From assembly GCA_913776795.1 (NCBI GenBank), contig CAJYRH010000368.1:1-5853 (forward strand): DNA of 5,853 bases, in the 5' to 3' direction. The position numbers and the translations under genes were made by a program. Every line of letters begins with the position of its first letter. Positions within the stretch are counted from its first letter, which is position 1. Shown piece by piece: positions 1 through 5,853 of this stretch. The stretch comes from an uncultured Pseudorhodoferax sp. (GTDB taxonomy: Bacteria; Pseudomonadota; Gammaproteobacteria; Burkholderiales; Burkholderiaceae). The notes under the pieces are model-generated. The model did not search any database and was not told the origin of the DNA. It saw nothing but the letters and a program-made list of their open reading frames with translations.

Positions 1-50
1 CGGTGCAGGTGACGGCGCAGATCGCACGGCACCGGGCGCGGCTGGGCTGA
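1..50 (+). CDS. C-terminal end of an unidentified upstream gene (partial)
   Basis: A reading frame open from the left edge (codons in phase with position 3) ends at a TGA at 48-50. The visible tail reads VQVTAQIARHRARLG, a basic, helix-like end. The codons are GC-rich at third positions, like the genes that follow, and a hairpin lies just after the stop; both fit a real gene end. Sixteen codons are too few to recognise a family, so no product is proposed. It could also be a chance open stretch. Confidence 0.35.
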   Translation, partial: VQVTAQIARHRARLG

Positions 51-57
51 GCCCGGC

Positions 58-76
58 ACCCGCGGCCTGCGGGTTT
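58..76 (+). terminator. Possible weak intrinsic terminator
   Basis: A perfect 6-bp inverted repeat, ACCCGC (58-63) and GCGGGT (69-74), encloses a 5-base loop and is followed by TTTG. It begins 8 bases after the TGA at 48-50, where a terminator of the upstream gene would sit. The T-run is only three bases, so termination may be inefficient or the hairpin may be incidental in such GC-rich DNA. Confidence 0.35.
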
Positions 77-111
77 GTGCTCCGTCCACGGGCGATAGGC
101 GCTCCTACACT
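75..111 (+). promoter_or_regulatory. Candidate promoter region of the chemoreceptor gene
   Basis: TACACT at 106-111 matches four of six positions of the sigma-70 -10 box and lies 56 bases before the start codon. No good -35 box stands 16-18 bases upstream; TTGTGC (75-80) is 25 bases away. GGCGATAG (91-98) loosely resembles a FliA (sigma-28) -10 element, which would suit a chemotaxis gene, but the matching TAAA-type -35 is absent. The region is the only non-coding space before the gene, so a promoter is likely here even though its exact boxes are uncertain. Confidence 0.25.
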
Positions 112-156
112 GGCCCGTGCCAGTCCGGGCGCCGGCAGGCGTGTGCCCGACCAGCC

Positions 157-162
157 AAGGAG
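157..162 (+). promoter_or_regulatory. Shine-Dalgarno site that fixes the chemoreceptor start
   Basis: AAGGAG lies five bases before the ATG at 168. It decides for this start over the in-frame GTG at 117, which has no such site and would add a 17-residue proline-rich, non-hydrophobic prefix before the membrane segment. Confidence 0.8.
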
Positions 163-167
163 CCGCC

Positions 168-2096
168 ATGTCCACGCCCTTCACCGCCCGGACCACCATC
201 GCACGGCGCGTGTCGCTGCTGGCGAGCGCCGCCATCGCGGCCATGCTGATCGCCATCTGCGGCATGCTGTCCTGGGTATTGACCCAGCAGGCCATGCAGC
301 GCACCGTGAGTTACATGGCCAGCGAGGCCGGCGCCGTGGCGCGCATCGCCGATGCCCTGGACCGCACCGCGCGTGACTCGGTGCAGAAGCTGTACGAGGT
401 GCTCGGCGCCGAGTACAAGGGGCAGTTCACGTTGCAGGGCCCGGGCCAGCTGCTGTTGGACGGCCAGCCGCTGGCCGGCAAATTCGAGCGCGTGGACCGC
501 TTCGCGCGCACCACCGGCGGCGTGGCGACCATCTTTGCCCGCCAGGGAGACGACTTCCTGCGCGTGGCCACCTCGCTGACCAAGCAGGACGGCACCCGCG
601 CCATCGACACCCTGCTCGGGACCCAGCATCCGGCCCGCGCGCGGCTGCTGGCGGGCGAGAGCTATATCGGCCCGGCCGTGCTGTTCGGCGTGCCCTACAT
701 GACGCGCTACCAGCCCGTGCGCGATGCGGGGGGCCAGGTGGTGGGGGTGCTGTTCATCGGCTTCAACATGCAGAGCCTGCGGCAGGAACTCGTGGCCCTG
801 ACGGAAGGCAAGAAGTTCCTCGGCGATGGCGGGCTGTACCTGCTGGATCCTGGCCGCAGCCCGGCCGATGCCGTGCTCCTGGCCCACCCGAGCGCCAAGG
901 GCCGCAAGCTGGCCGAGCTGCTGACGCCCGAGCGTGCCCAGGCCCTGCTCACGGCGCTGGCCGCCGCGCCGGATGGCGAACTGCACGACGCCCCGGCCGT
1001 GCTCGATCCCGCGCGCACCGATGCGGTCGCCGTGGCGGCGCGCAGCGAAGCCAGCGGCTGGTGGGTGGTGGCCGAAGCCTCGCGCGCACAGGCGCTGGCG
1101 GCCCACCACACCTCGCTGATGTGGCTGTGGGGCCTGGTCCTGGCGGCCGTGGCGCTGATGGGCATCGGCATCACGCTGCTGCTGCAGCGCGTGGTGGGCC
1201 AGCCGCTGCTGCAGCTCAACGCACGCGTCGCGGCGATCGCCCAGGGCGACCTCGCCCAGCCGGTGTCGGCCCCGCATGCCGACGACCTGGGTCTGCTGGC
1301 GCAGGGCATCGACGCCATGCGCCAGCAGTTGGCGCACACCATCGCCGAAGTGCGCACGGTCAGCGAAAGCGTGGGCACCGCCAGCGCGCAGGTCAGCTCC
1401 GGCAGCCGCGACCTCGCGCAGCGCACGGAGCAGTCGGCCAGCCAGCTCGAGGAAACGGCCAGTGCGCTGGACCAGCTGACCGCCTCGATGAACCAGACCG
1501 CCGACAGCGCAGCCCAGGGCAGCACGCTGGTCCAGGCATCGGACAAGGCCGTGCAGCAGGGCCATGCCACCGTGCAGCAGGTCGTGGGCACGATGGGCCA
1601 GATCCGCGATGCCAGCGGCGCCATCGGCGAGATCACGAACACCATCGACTCGATCGCGTTTCAGACCAACATCCTCGCGCTCAACGCGGCCGTGGAGGCC
1701 GCGCGCGCCGGCGAGCAGGGCCGCGGCTTCGCCGTCGTGGCCAGCGAGGTGCGCCAGCTGGCGCAGCGCAGTGCCGAGGCGGCCAAGCAGATCAAGGCAT
1801 TGATCGCCTCCAGCAGCCAGCAGGTGCAGGAGGGCGCGGCGCGCGCCGAACAGGCCGGTCAGGCCATGGGCGAGATCCTGGCCAGTGTGGGCCGCGTCTC
1901 CGGCCTGATGACCGAGATCGCCGCGGCCGCGCGCGAGCAAGCGCAGGGCGTGCGCCAGATCAATGCCGCGGTGGGCCAGCTCGACCAGAGCACGCAGCAA
2001 AATGCGGCCCTGGTGGAACAGAGCACCGCTGCGGCCGAAAGCCTGCGCGACCAGGCCGAGCGCCTCGTTCGCCAGGTGGCCAACTTCCGGCTCTGA
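168..2096 (+). CDS. Methyl-accepting chemotaxis protein with a Cache_3-Cache_2 type periplasmic sensor
   Basis: A 642-residue transmembrane chemoreceptor that would sense a ligand in the periplasm and control CheA through CheW. Membrane segment 1 covers about residues 14-38. A periplasmic domain (about 40-315) carries [20 protein letters not shown] (118-137) and the [10 protein letters not shown] (175-184) and VVGVLFIGF (191-199) strands typical of the Cache_3-Cache_2 family. Membrane segment 2 (about 317-339) leads into a HAMP domain (341-392) and a long helical hairpin. The highly conserved signalling tip lies at about 490-535, with [20 protein letters not shown] at 498-517 followed by the [10 protein letters not shown] turn. 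Probable methylation segments are around [11 protein letters not shown] (427-436) and near 575-625. The C-terminus (VANFRL) lacks the NWETF-type CheR/CheB tether. The length is normal and no defect is visible. The ligand cannot be read from sequence; small organic anions are common for this fold, but that is inference. Confidence 0.95.
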   Translation: MSTPFTARTTIARRVSLLASAAIAAMLIAICGMLSWVLTQQAMQRTVSYMASEAGAVARIADALDRTARDSVQKLYEVLGAEYKGQFTLQGPGQLLLDGQPLAGKFERVDRFARTTGGVATIFARQGDDFLRVATSLTKQDGTRAIDTLLGTQHPARARLLAGESYIGPAVLFGVPYMTRYQPVRDAGGQVVGVLFIGFNMQSLRQELVALTEGKKFLGDGGLYLLDPGRSPADAVLLAHPSAKGRKLAELLTPERAQALLTALAAAPDGELHDAPAVLDPARTDAVAVAARSEASGWWVVAEASRAQALAAHHTSLMWLWGLVLAAVALMGIGITLLLQRVVGQPLLQLNARVAAIAQGDLAQPVSAPHADDLGLLAQGIDAMRQQLAHTIAEVRTVSESVGTASAQVSSGSRDLAQRTEQSASQLEETASALDQLTASMNQTADSAAQGSTLVQASDKAVQQGHATVQQVVGTMGQIRDASGAIGEITNTIDSIAFQTNILALNAAVEAARAGEQGRGFAVVASEVRQLAQRSAEAAKQIKALIASSSQQVQEGAARAEQAGQAMGEILASVGRVSGLMTEIAAAAREQAQGVRQINAAVGQLDQSTQQNAALVEQSTAAAESLRDQAERLVRQVANFRL

Positions 2097-2132
2097 CGCC
2101 GCTGCCACCGCACCACACACCACACCCACGCC
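2097..2132 (+). promoter_or_regulatory. Short CA-rich leader without Shine-Dalgarno before the DAHP synthase gene
   Basis: The 36 bases between the chemoreceptor stop (TGA 2094-2096) and the ATG at 2133 contain no purine-rich ribosome site. From about 2105 on they are almost only C and A, with a CACCACACACCACACCCACG stretch at 2111-2130. No terminator hairpin is present, so the gene may be co-transcribed with the chemoreceptor. Unstructured CA-rich leaders can favour S1-dependent initiation or be targets of Hfq-dependent small RNAs; either role is inference here. A promoter, if separate, would lie inside the chemoreceptor gene. Confidence 0.35.
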
Positions 2133-3266
2133 ATGACCCGTATCGACGACCCCGCACACGACCAGGAAGCCGGCGCGCGCGACAGCACGCAGGACACCAC
2201 CCGCATCGACGACGTACGCATCTCCGCCGTGCGCCCGCTCATCTCCCCGGCCCTGCTGCTGGACGAACTGCCGGTGCCGCCCGCGGTGCAGACGCTGGTC
2301 GAACAGAGCCGGCTCGCGATCGCCGACATCCTGCATGGGCGCGACGACCGGCTCGTCGTGGTGACGGGCCCCTGCTCCATCCACGACCACGGACAGGCCA
2401 TGGCCTATGCCCAGCACCTGAAGGCGCTGCAGCCCAAGGTCGAGAAGGAGCTGCTGCTGGTCATGCGCGTGTACTTCGAGAAGCCGCGCACCACCGTGGG
2501 CTGGAAGGGCTACATCAACGACCCGCGGCTGGACGGCAGCTTCCGCATCAACGAGGGCCTGCGCAAGGCGCGGGAGCTGCTGCTGGAAATCGGCGCCCTG
2601 GGCCTGCCCACCGGCAACGAGTTCCTGGACCTGCTGAGCCCGCAGTACATCGCCGACCTGATCGCCTGGGGCGCCATCGGTGCGCGCACCACCGAAAGCC
2701 AGAGCCACCGCCAGCTGGCCTCGGGCTCGAGCTGCCCGATCGGCTTCAAGAACGGCACCGACGGCGGCGTGCAGATCGCGGCCGACGCCATGGTCGCGGC
2801 GCGTGCGCCGCACGCCTTCATGGGCATGACCAAGATGGGCCAGGCCGCCATCTTCGAGACGCGTGGCAATCCTGACTGCCACGCGATCCTGCGCGGCGGC
2901 AGCAAGGGTCCGAACTTCGACGCCGAGCATGTGGACGCGGCCTGCGCGGTGCTCGAGAAGGCCGGCCTGCGCGCGCAGGTGATGGTGGACTGCTCGCACG
3001 CCAATTCCTCCAAGCAGCACGCGCGACAGATCGTCGTGGCCGAGGACGTGGCGCGCCGCATCGCGGCCGGCGAGCGCCGCATCACCGGCCTCATGATCGA
3101 GAGCCATCTGGAGGAAGGCCGGCAGGACTTGAAGCCCGGCGAGCCGCTGCGCTACGGCGTCTCGGTGACGGACGCGTGCATCGGCTGGGCGCAGACCGAG
3201 CCGGTGCTGCGGCAGCTGGCCGAGTCGGTGCGGCAGCGGCGAACGGGCACCACGCCGCCCCCCTGA
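2133..3266 (+). CDS. aroF: 3-deoxy-7-phosphoheptulonate (DAHP) synthase, class I (AroF/AroG/AroH family)
   Basis: This cytoplasmic enzyme condenses phosphoenolpyruvate with erythrose 4-phosphate, the first step of the shikimate pathway. The 377 residues align along their whole length with the E. coli enzymes, which I compare from memory (about 350 residues). Metal ligands are C81 (GPCSIHD), H289 (DCSHANSSK), E323 and D347. Substrate-binding residues include R112, K117 and R119 (KPRTTVGWKG), R185 (GARTTES), K206 (FKNGTDG) and R254 (ILRGG). The N-terminal inhibitor-contact segment IDDVRI (25-30) matches E. coli AroG NDDLRI. Residue 231 is Gly, as in tyrosine-sensitive enzymes, where AroG has Ser211; hence the symbol aroF is preferred, though aroG is commonly used for this family in betaproteobacteria. 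It has an N-terminal extension of about 20 residues. The ATG lacks a ribosome site, but the next in-frame candidate (GTG, residue 33) would remove the inhibitor-contact segment. Confidence 0.95.
   Translation: MTRIDDPAHDQEAGARDSTQDTTRIDDVRISAVRPLISPALLLDELPVPPAVQTLVEQSRLAIADILHGRDDRLVVVTGPCSIHDHGQAMAYAQHLKALQPKVEKELLLVMRVYFEKPRTTVGWKGYINDPRLDGSFRINEGLRKARELLLEIGALGLPTGNEFLDLLSPQYIADLIAWGAIGARTTESQSHRQLASGSSCPIGFKNGTDGGVQIAADAMVAARAPHAFMGMTKMGQAAIFETRGNPDCHAILRGGSKGPNFDAEHVDAACAVLEKAGLRAQVMVDCSHANSSKQHARQIVVAEDVARRIAAGERRITGLMIESHLEEGRQDLKPGEPLRYGVSVTDACIGWAQTEPVLRQLAESVRQRRTGTTPPP
2136..2213 (+). repeat. In-frame direct repeat encoding TRIDD at the DAHP synthase N-terminus
   Basis: ACCCGTATCGACGAC (2136-2150) and ACCCGCATCGACGAC (2199-2213) differ at one base. 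They lie 63 bases apart in the same frame and encode TRIDD at residues 2-6 and 23-27. The second copy aligns with the family's inhibitor-contact segment; the first lies in the extra N-terminal extension. This suggests, without proving, that the extension arose by a small in-frame duplication. Confidence 0.6.
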
Positions 3267-3304
3267 GCACGCAGGTTCCGACGCGGGCGAAGATGTAACA
3301 ACCG

Positions 3305-3327
3305 GGAACTTTGGTGCGCGCAGGGTC
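3305..3327 (+). promoter_or_regulatory. Candidate ECF sigma (RpoE-like) promoter before the SH3-repeat gene
   Basis: GGAACTT at 3305-3311 is identical to the -35 consensus of RpoE-type envelope-stress sigma factors. A GTC at 3325-3327 could be the -10 core, but the spacing from GGAAC (15 bases) is two or three short of the usual value. Transcription from it would start only a few bases before the ATG at 3341, giving a nearly leaderless message. An envelope-stress promoter would suit an exported SH3-domain protein. Alternatively, GGGA at 3304-3307 is a ribosome site for a GTG at 3314. Confidence 0.3.
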
Positions 3328-3340
3328 CTCCCCCTGTGCC

Positions 3341-3793
3341 ATGTCCTTTGCATTCCCCACCGTTCTCCGCATCTTCATGGCAGCGCTCGCGCTGTTGTCC
3401 TTCGGCGCCTTTGCGCAGCAGTACGTGAGCGTCACGGCCCGCGACGCCAACATGCGCTCGGGCCCCGGCACCCAGCATGCCGTGCAATGGTCGCTGAGCC
3501 GCGGCTATCCGCTGCAGGTCGTGGCGCGGCGCGGCGAATGGCTGCAGGTGCGCGACTTCGAGCGCGACACCGGCTGGGTGCACCGCAGCCTCACCGGAAA
3601 GGCCACGCACAAGGTCGTGCGCGCCTCCGTGGCCAACCTGCGCGCGCAGCCGCGCACGGGTGGCAAGCTGATCGGCAAGATCGAGCGCGGCGAGATCGTC
3701 CAGCGCCTTGCACGCCGGGGCGACTGGGTGCAGGTGCAGCGCGAAGGCGGCCAGCGAGGCTGGGTCGCCAGCCGGCTGCTGTGGGGCGGATAG
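3341..3793 (+). CDS. Secreted protein with two bacterial SH3 (SH3b) repeats
   Basis: A 150-residue exported protein. Residues 1-25 form a signal peptide with hydrophobic core MAALALLSFGAFA (13-25) and a likely cut before QQ. The mature part is two SH3b-like repeats of about 55 residues. Repeat 1 (about 28-85) has NMRSGPGT (37-44) and ends in TGWVHRSLTG. Repeat 2 (about 92-148) has NLRAQPRT (99-106) and ends in RGWVASRLLW. Such repeats usually bind peptidoglycan or mediate protein contacts in the periplasm. No catalytic domain (NlpC/P60, amidase) is attached, so an adaptor or cell-wall-binding role is inferred, with partner unknown. The gene begins 74 bases after the DAHP synthase stop. The ATG at 3341 gives the best signal peptide, though its ribosome site is poor; TTG 3311 and GTG 3314 are in-frame alternatives with a longer N-region. 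Confidence 0.85.
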   Translation: MSFAFPTVLRIFMAALALLSFGAFAQQYVSVTARDANMRSGPGTQHAVQWSLSRGYPLQVVARRGEWLQVRDFERDTGWVHRSLTGKATHKVVRASVANLRAQPRTGGKLIGKIERGEIVQRLARRGDWVQVQREGGQRGWVASRLLWGG

Positions 3794-3900
3794 GGCAGCA
3801 CCGTGCAGCTCGCGGCGCACCGCCGCATGCGGGCCGACAGCGTGGCCGCTCGGGCCGCCGGCAAGGCCGCGAGGCCCGGCGCAGGCAGACGCACGGAGAC

Positions 3901-4320
3901 TGCGTCACGCCGCACCGTGGCGCCGCACGGCTCCATCGATGCGGCAGTCTGCTGCAGCGCACTGGCCTGGCCCTCGGTTCGGGCCGACAGGTCCTGGTTG
4001 CGCTGGGCGATATCGGCGCTGGCATCGGAAACCGTGTTGGCGCTTTCGCGTACCGATGTCACCCGCTGCACCAGGCTCCGTTGCACGGTGCGCAAGGCCA
4101 CCAGCAGCTTGCCGAACGCCTGCCGCACATGGCCGGCCGCATCGGCGCGCGCCATGTCGTCGCGCACGCGGTGCGAAAGGCGCTCGTTGTCCGCGTCCGT
4201 CGTTTGGACCGTCGTCGCCGAGACCGCCACGATGCTGAGGATGAGCAGTCCGACGGCTGCCCGTAGGCCGCCCGAAAGCTTCAGCTCGATCGACAGGTCA
4301 TTCCAAGGTCCGATGCGCTT
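3901..4320 (-). pseudogene. Remnant of a second methyl-accepting chemotaxis protein
   Basis: The minus strand encodes recognisable pieces of a chemoreceptor in one open frame. Reading from 4320 down, NDLSIELKL is followed by a hydrophobic stretch (LRAAVGLLILSIVAVSATTV) that looks like membrane segment 1. After about 15 further residues, the frame enters what looks like the end of a HAMP domain, LLVALRTVQRSLVQRV. It then continues with SADIAQRNQDLSARTEGQA and SALQQTAASMEPCGATVRR, typical of the start of the cytoplasmic hairpin. The periplasmic domain, membrane segment 2 and most of HAMP are missing, as is everything after ATVRR including the signalling tip. No ATG opens the frame: a TGA lies upstream at 4399-4401, and the first usable codon is a GTG at 4230 inside the membrane segment. 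The remnant's DLSARTEGQASALQQTAASM differs from [20 protein letters not shown] in the intact receptor, so it is not a recent copy of that gene. Confidence 0.8.
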
Positions 4321-4690
4321 GTCCTCGGCCTGGCCGCGTGCGGCCTGGCTGGTATGGCGCTGCGCTCGAAGCGCGGCGGGCCCGTGCAGCAGAACCGGTC
4401 AGGCGGTCCCGTATGCCGGCACGAGGCCGTCGCGCACCGTCTTGCGCGAGGGGGTCAGAACGGCGCTGCCCGCAGGGTGGCGTGCCGCCGCGCGTCCGGC
4501 GGCACGGGTGCCGGCGAAGGATTTGCGCACGCGAGGGCCGGGCCTGTCGTGGCGGCATGGACAGACCGCCCGCCGTTCTGGCGGAAGAACGAAGCGCACG
4601 CGCCTGTGCCGCATGTGTCCAAGGACCATGGTGAGCCCCTCCGTCTCCAGCGCCCAGGTGACCCTGGGGCTGGCCGCTTTGATCGCTTGT
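4321..4690. other. GC-rich stretch without a recognisable gene
   Basis: I examined both strands between the chemoreceptor remnant and the AT-rich island. Several frames stay open for 80-120 codons, but their translations are arginine-, alanine- and proline-rich mixtures with no domain, signal peptide or start with a ribosome site; this is what random frames look like in DNA of this composition. It may hold further decayed parts of the chemoreceptor or a degraded gene between it and the lipocalin-like gene, but nothing can be identified. No tRNA fold or strong terminator was seen. Confidence 0.5.
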
Positions 4691-4760
4691 GCTTTCAATG
4701 TGCGATTAAAAAAGTAGATCTGTGATCTTCAGAAACAAGTCATCGGAGCGCCGGCGCTTG
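4690..4760 (+). promoter_or_regulatory. AT-rich island, probable promoter/operator of the lipocalin-like gene
   Basis: About 55 bases (4690-4745) are distinctly AT-rich in an otherwise very GC-rich window, with GATTAAAAAAGTAG at 4704-4717. This is where a promoter for the gene at 4775 is expected. Boxes are not clear: TAAAAA (4707-4712) or TAGATC (4715-4720) could be a -10, with only poor -35 candidates (CTTTCA 4692-4697; TTGATC 4679-4684). A perfect interrupted palindrome, AGATC-TGT-GATCT (4716-4728), could be a binding site for a dimeric regulator. Three GATC sites fall within 47 bases (4681, 4717, 4724). Confidence 0.4.
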
Positions 4761-4774
4761 TGTATGGTGTGCGC

Positions 4775-5851
4775 ATGCACCGCCGTACCCTGCTCATCGC
4801 CGCAATGGCCGCCGCCGCCCCGGCGCACGCGCTGGCACCACGCCCCTTGGTGTTTCCGCGCGACCGCGGAAGCCATCCGGAGCTGCGGACCGAGTGGTGG
4901 TACATCACCGGCCAGGCCTCGAGCAACGGCCGCGTCTTCGGATTCCAGCTGACCTTTTTCCGATCTCGCGTCGACGCGACACAGGCGCTGCGGTCGCGCT
5001 TCGCAGCACGGCAGTTGATGTTCGCGCACGCCGCGGTCACCGACCTGCAGGGCGGCAAGCTGTGGCACGACCAGCGCATCGCACGTGCCGGCTTCGGCGT
5101 CGCAGAGGCCAGCGAAGCCGATACCGGGGTGCGGCTGCAGGATTGGCGGCTGGAGCGGGAGGTCGATGGCGCGCTCGCGGCCGAACTGCCGGGGCAGGAC
5201 TTCGGCCTGCAACTGCGCTTTGCCGAGACCCAGCCGCTGCTGCTGCAGGGCCAGGCCGGCCTGTCGCGCAAGGGCCCCGACGCGGCTCAGGCCAGCTACT
5301 ACTACAGCGTGCCGCAGCTGGCCGTGGGCGGTGCCGTCGTGCTGCAGGGCCGGCGCTTCGCCATCGACGCCCAGCCACCGGCCGACCCTGCGCTGCGCAG
5401 CCGCGCCTGGCTGGACCACGAATGGAGCGAGGCGCTGATGCACCCGGATGCCGTCGGTTGGGACTGGATCGGCATGAACCTGTGCGACGGCAGCGCGCTG
5501 ACGGCCTTCCACCTGCGCCGTGCCGACGGCACGGGCCTGTGGGATGGCGGCTCTTTCCGTGTACAGGGACAGCCGGCGCGGGTATTCGCCCAGGGCGAGG
5601 TGCTGTTCACACCGCGGCGCTGGTGGAGCAGCCCGGCCAGCCAGGCCCGCTATCCGGTCGAATGGGGGGTGGCGACGCCGGCCGGCAACTTCACCGTGCG
5701 TGCGCTGCTGGATGCGCAGGAGCTCGACAGCCGCGGCTCCACCGGCGCCGTCTATTGGGAAGGGATCTCGGACCTGCTGGATGCGCAGGGCCGACTGGTC
5801 GGCCGCGGCTACCTGGAGATGACGGGCTACGCGCAGCGGTTGCGCCTGTAA
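4775..5851 (+). CDS. Exported CrtC/AttH-like lipocalin-domain protein (COG5621-type 'predicted secreted hydrolase')
   Basis: A 358-residue protein of the carotenoid 1,2-hydratase/AttH superfamily, which has two lipocalin-like beta-barrels. Residues 1-19 are a signal peptide (MHRRTLLIAAM, cut near AHA-LAP) with a twin arginine followed by TLL, compatible with Tat export. Family motifs are HPELRTEWWYITG (34-46), FGFQLTFFRSR (55-65), FAHAAVTD (83-90), YYYSVPQ (175-181), AWLDHEWS (211-218, with D214, H215, E216), GWDWIGMNL (228-236), YWEG (327-330) and GRGYLEMTGY (343-352). Relatives are often encoded beside an ABC transporter with an FtsX-like permease and are annotated as its AttH component or as hydrolases; true activity is generally unproven, and nothing here points to carotenoid synthesis. 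No transporter gene is visible upstream. The ATG at 4775 gives the most compact signal peptide; GTG 4760, 11 bases after GGAG (4745-4748), is an alternative. The stop TAA ends two bases before the window edge. Confidence 0.88.
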   Translation: MHRRTLLIAAMAAAAPAHALAPRPLVFPRDRGSHPELRTEWWYITGQASSNGRVFGFQLTFFRSRVDATQALRSRFAARQLMFAHAAVTDLQGGKLWHDQRIARAGFGVAEASEADTGVRLQDWRLEREVDGALAAELPGQDFGLQLRFAETQPLLLQGQAGLSRKGPDAAQASYYYSVPQLAVGGAVVLQGRRFAIDAQPPADPALRSRAWLDHEWSEALMHPDAVGWDWIGMNLCDGSALTAFHLRRADGTGLWDGGSFRVQGQPARVFAQGEVLFTPRRWWSSPASQARYPVEWGVATPAGNFTVRALLDAQELDSRGSTGAVYWEGISDLLDAQGRLVGRGYLEMTGYAQRLRL

Positions 5852-5853
5852 CC

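Noticed and set aside
2094..2135. Possible readthrough fusion of the chemoreceptor and DAHP synthase, which share a reading frame with no stop other than the TGA
   Set aside because: The chemoreceptor ends at a normal position for its family and the synthase begins with a normal ATG. Sharing a frame has a one-in-three chance, and no readthrough signal is visible.
1061..2875. A 604-codon plus-strand open frame overlapping both main genes
   Set aside because: It lies out of frame with two clearly functional proteins, its translation is low-complexity Arg/Ala/Gly/Pro, and it has no ribosome site or recognisable domain.
105..3353. A 1082-codon open frame on the minus strand across the chemoreceptor and DAHP synthase genes
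   Set aside because: Its codons are exactly in register with both sense genes, so it stays open merely because those genes avoid TTA, CTA and TCA codons, as expected at this GC content. Its translation shows no domain and is rich in His, Arg, Ala and Gly.
3812..3826. A perfect 6-bp hairpin (GCGGCG, loop CAC, CGCCGC) after the SH3-repeat gene, considered as a terminator
   Set aside because: There is no T-run after it, and such short GC hairpins are common by chance at this composition.
3505..4230. A 241-codon minus-strand frame as an intact chemotaxis gene
   Set aside because: Only its first half resembles a chemoreceptor. It would start with a GTG inside a membrane segment, lacks sensor and signalling tip, and runs on into sequence antisense to the SH3-repeat gene, so it is recorded as a pseudogene instead.
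3803..4717. A 304-codon plus-strand open frame in the region after the SH3-repeat gene
   Set aside because: Much of it is antisense to the chemoreceptor remnant, whose minus-strand translation has real family motifs. The plus-strand translation has none.
5705..5789. A 16-base exact repeat (5705-5720 and 5774-5789) in the lipocalin-like gene
   Set aside because: Both copies encode LLDAQ in frame with the preferred codons of the organism, so chance and codon bias explain it.

Overview
The window looks like ordinary chromosomal DNA from a high-GC betaproteobacterium, most likely a member of the Comamonadaceae/Burkholderiales. This rests on the very GC-rich third codon positions, a Cache-type chemoreceptor of a kind common in that group, and the protein style (an SH3b-repeat secreted protein, a CrtC/AttH-like lipocalin). 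The taxonomic placement is inference, since no rRNA or other marker gene is present.

Layout, left to right. Positions 1-50 hold the last codons of an unidentified plus-strand gene, followed by a small hairpin (58-74) that may end it. A full-length methyl-accepting chemotaxis protein runs from 168 to 2096 with a clear Shine-Dalgarno. After only 36 bases, a type I 3-deoxy-7-phosphoheptulonate (DAHP) synthase follows in the same reading frame (2133-3266). It has all expected active-site residues and a glycine at the position that separates tyrosine-type from phenylalanine-type feedback control. A small secreted protein made of two bacterial SH3 repeats follows (3341-3793), with a possible ECF-sigma-type -35 element just before it.

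Positions 3794-4774 contain no intact gene. About 420 bases of this stretch (roughly 3901-4320, minus strand) are the wreck of a second chemoreceptor. It keeps the first membrane segment and the HAMP/coiled-coil junction, but lacks the sensor domain, the second membrane segment, the signalling tip and a start codon. The rest is GC-rich sequence in which I recognise nothing, ending in a short AT-rich island (about 4690-4745) that probably carries the promoter of the last gene. That gene (4775-5851) encodes an exported CrtC/AttH-like lipocalin-domain protein and is complete up to the right edge.

The intact genes all read in the plus direction. They do not form an evident single pathway: one is chemotaxis, one is the entry step of aromatic amino acid synthesis, and two are envelope or periplasmic proteins. 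I found no phage, transposon, CRISPR array, RNA gene or defence system, and nothing that amounts to a new biological system. The most useful leads are the decayed chemoreceptor, the predicted tyrosine-type regulation of the DAHP synthase with a repeated N-terminal inhibitor-contact motif, and the Shine-Dalgarno-free CA-rich leader of that gene.
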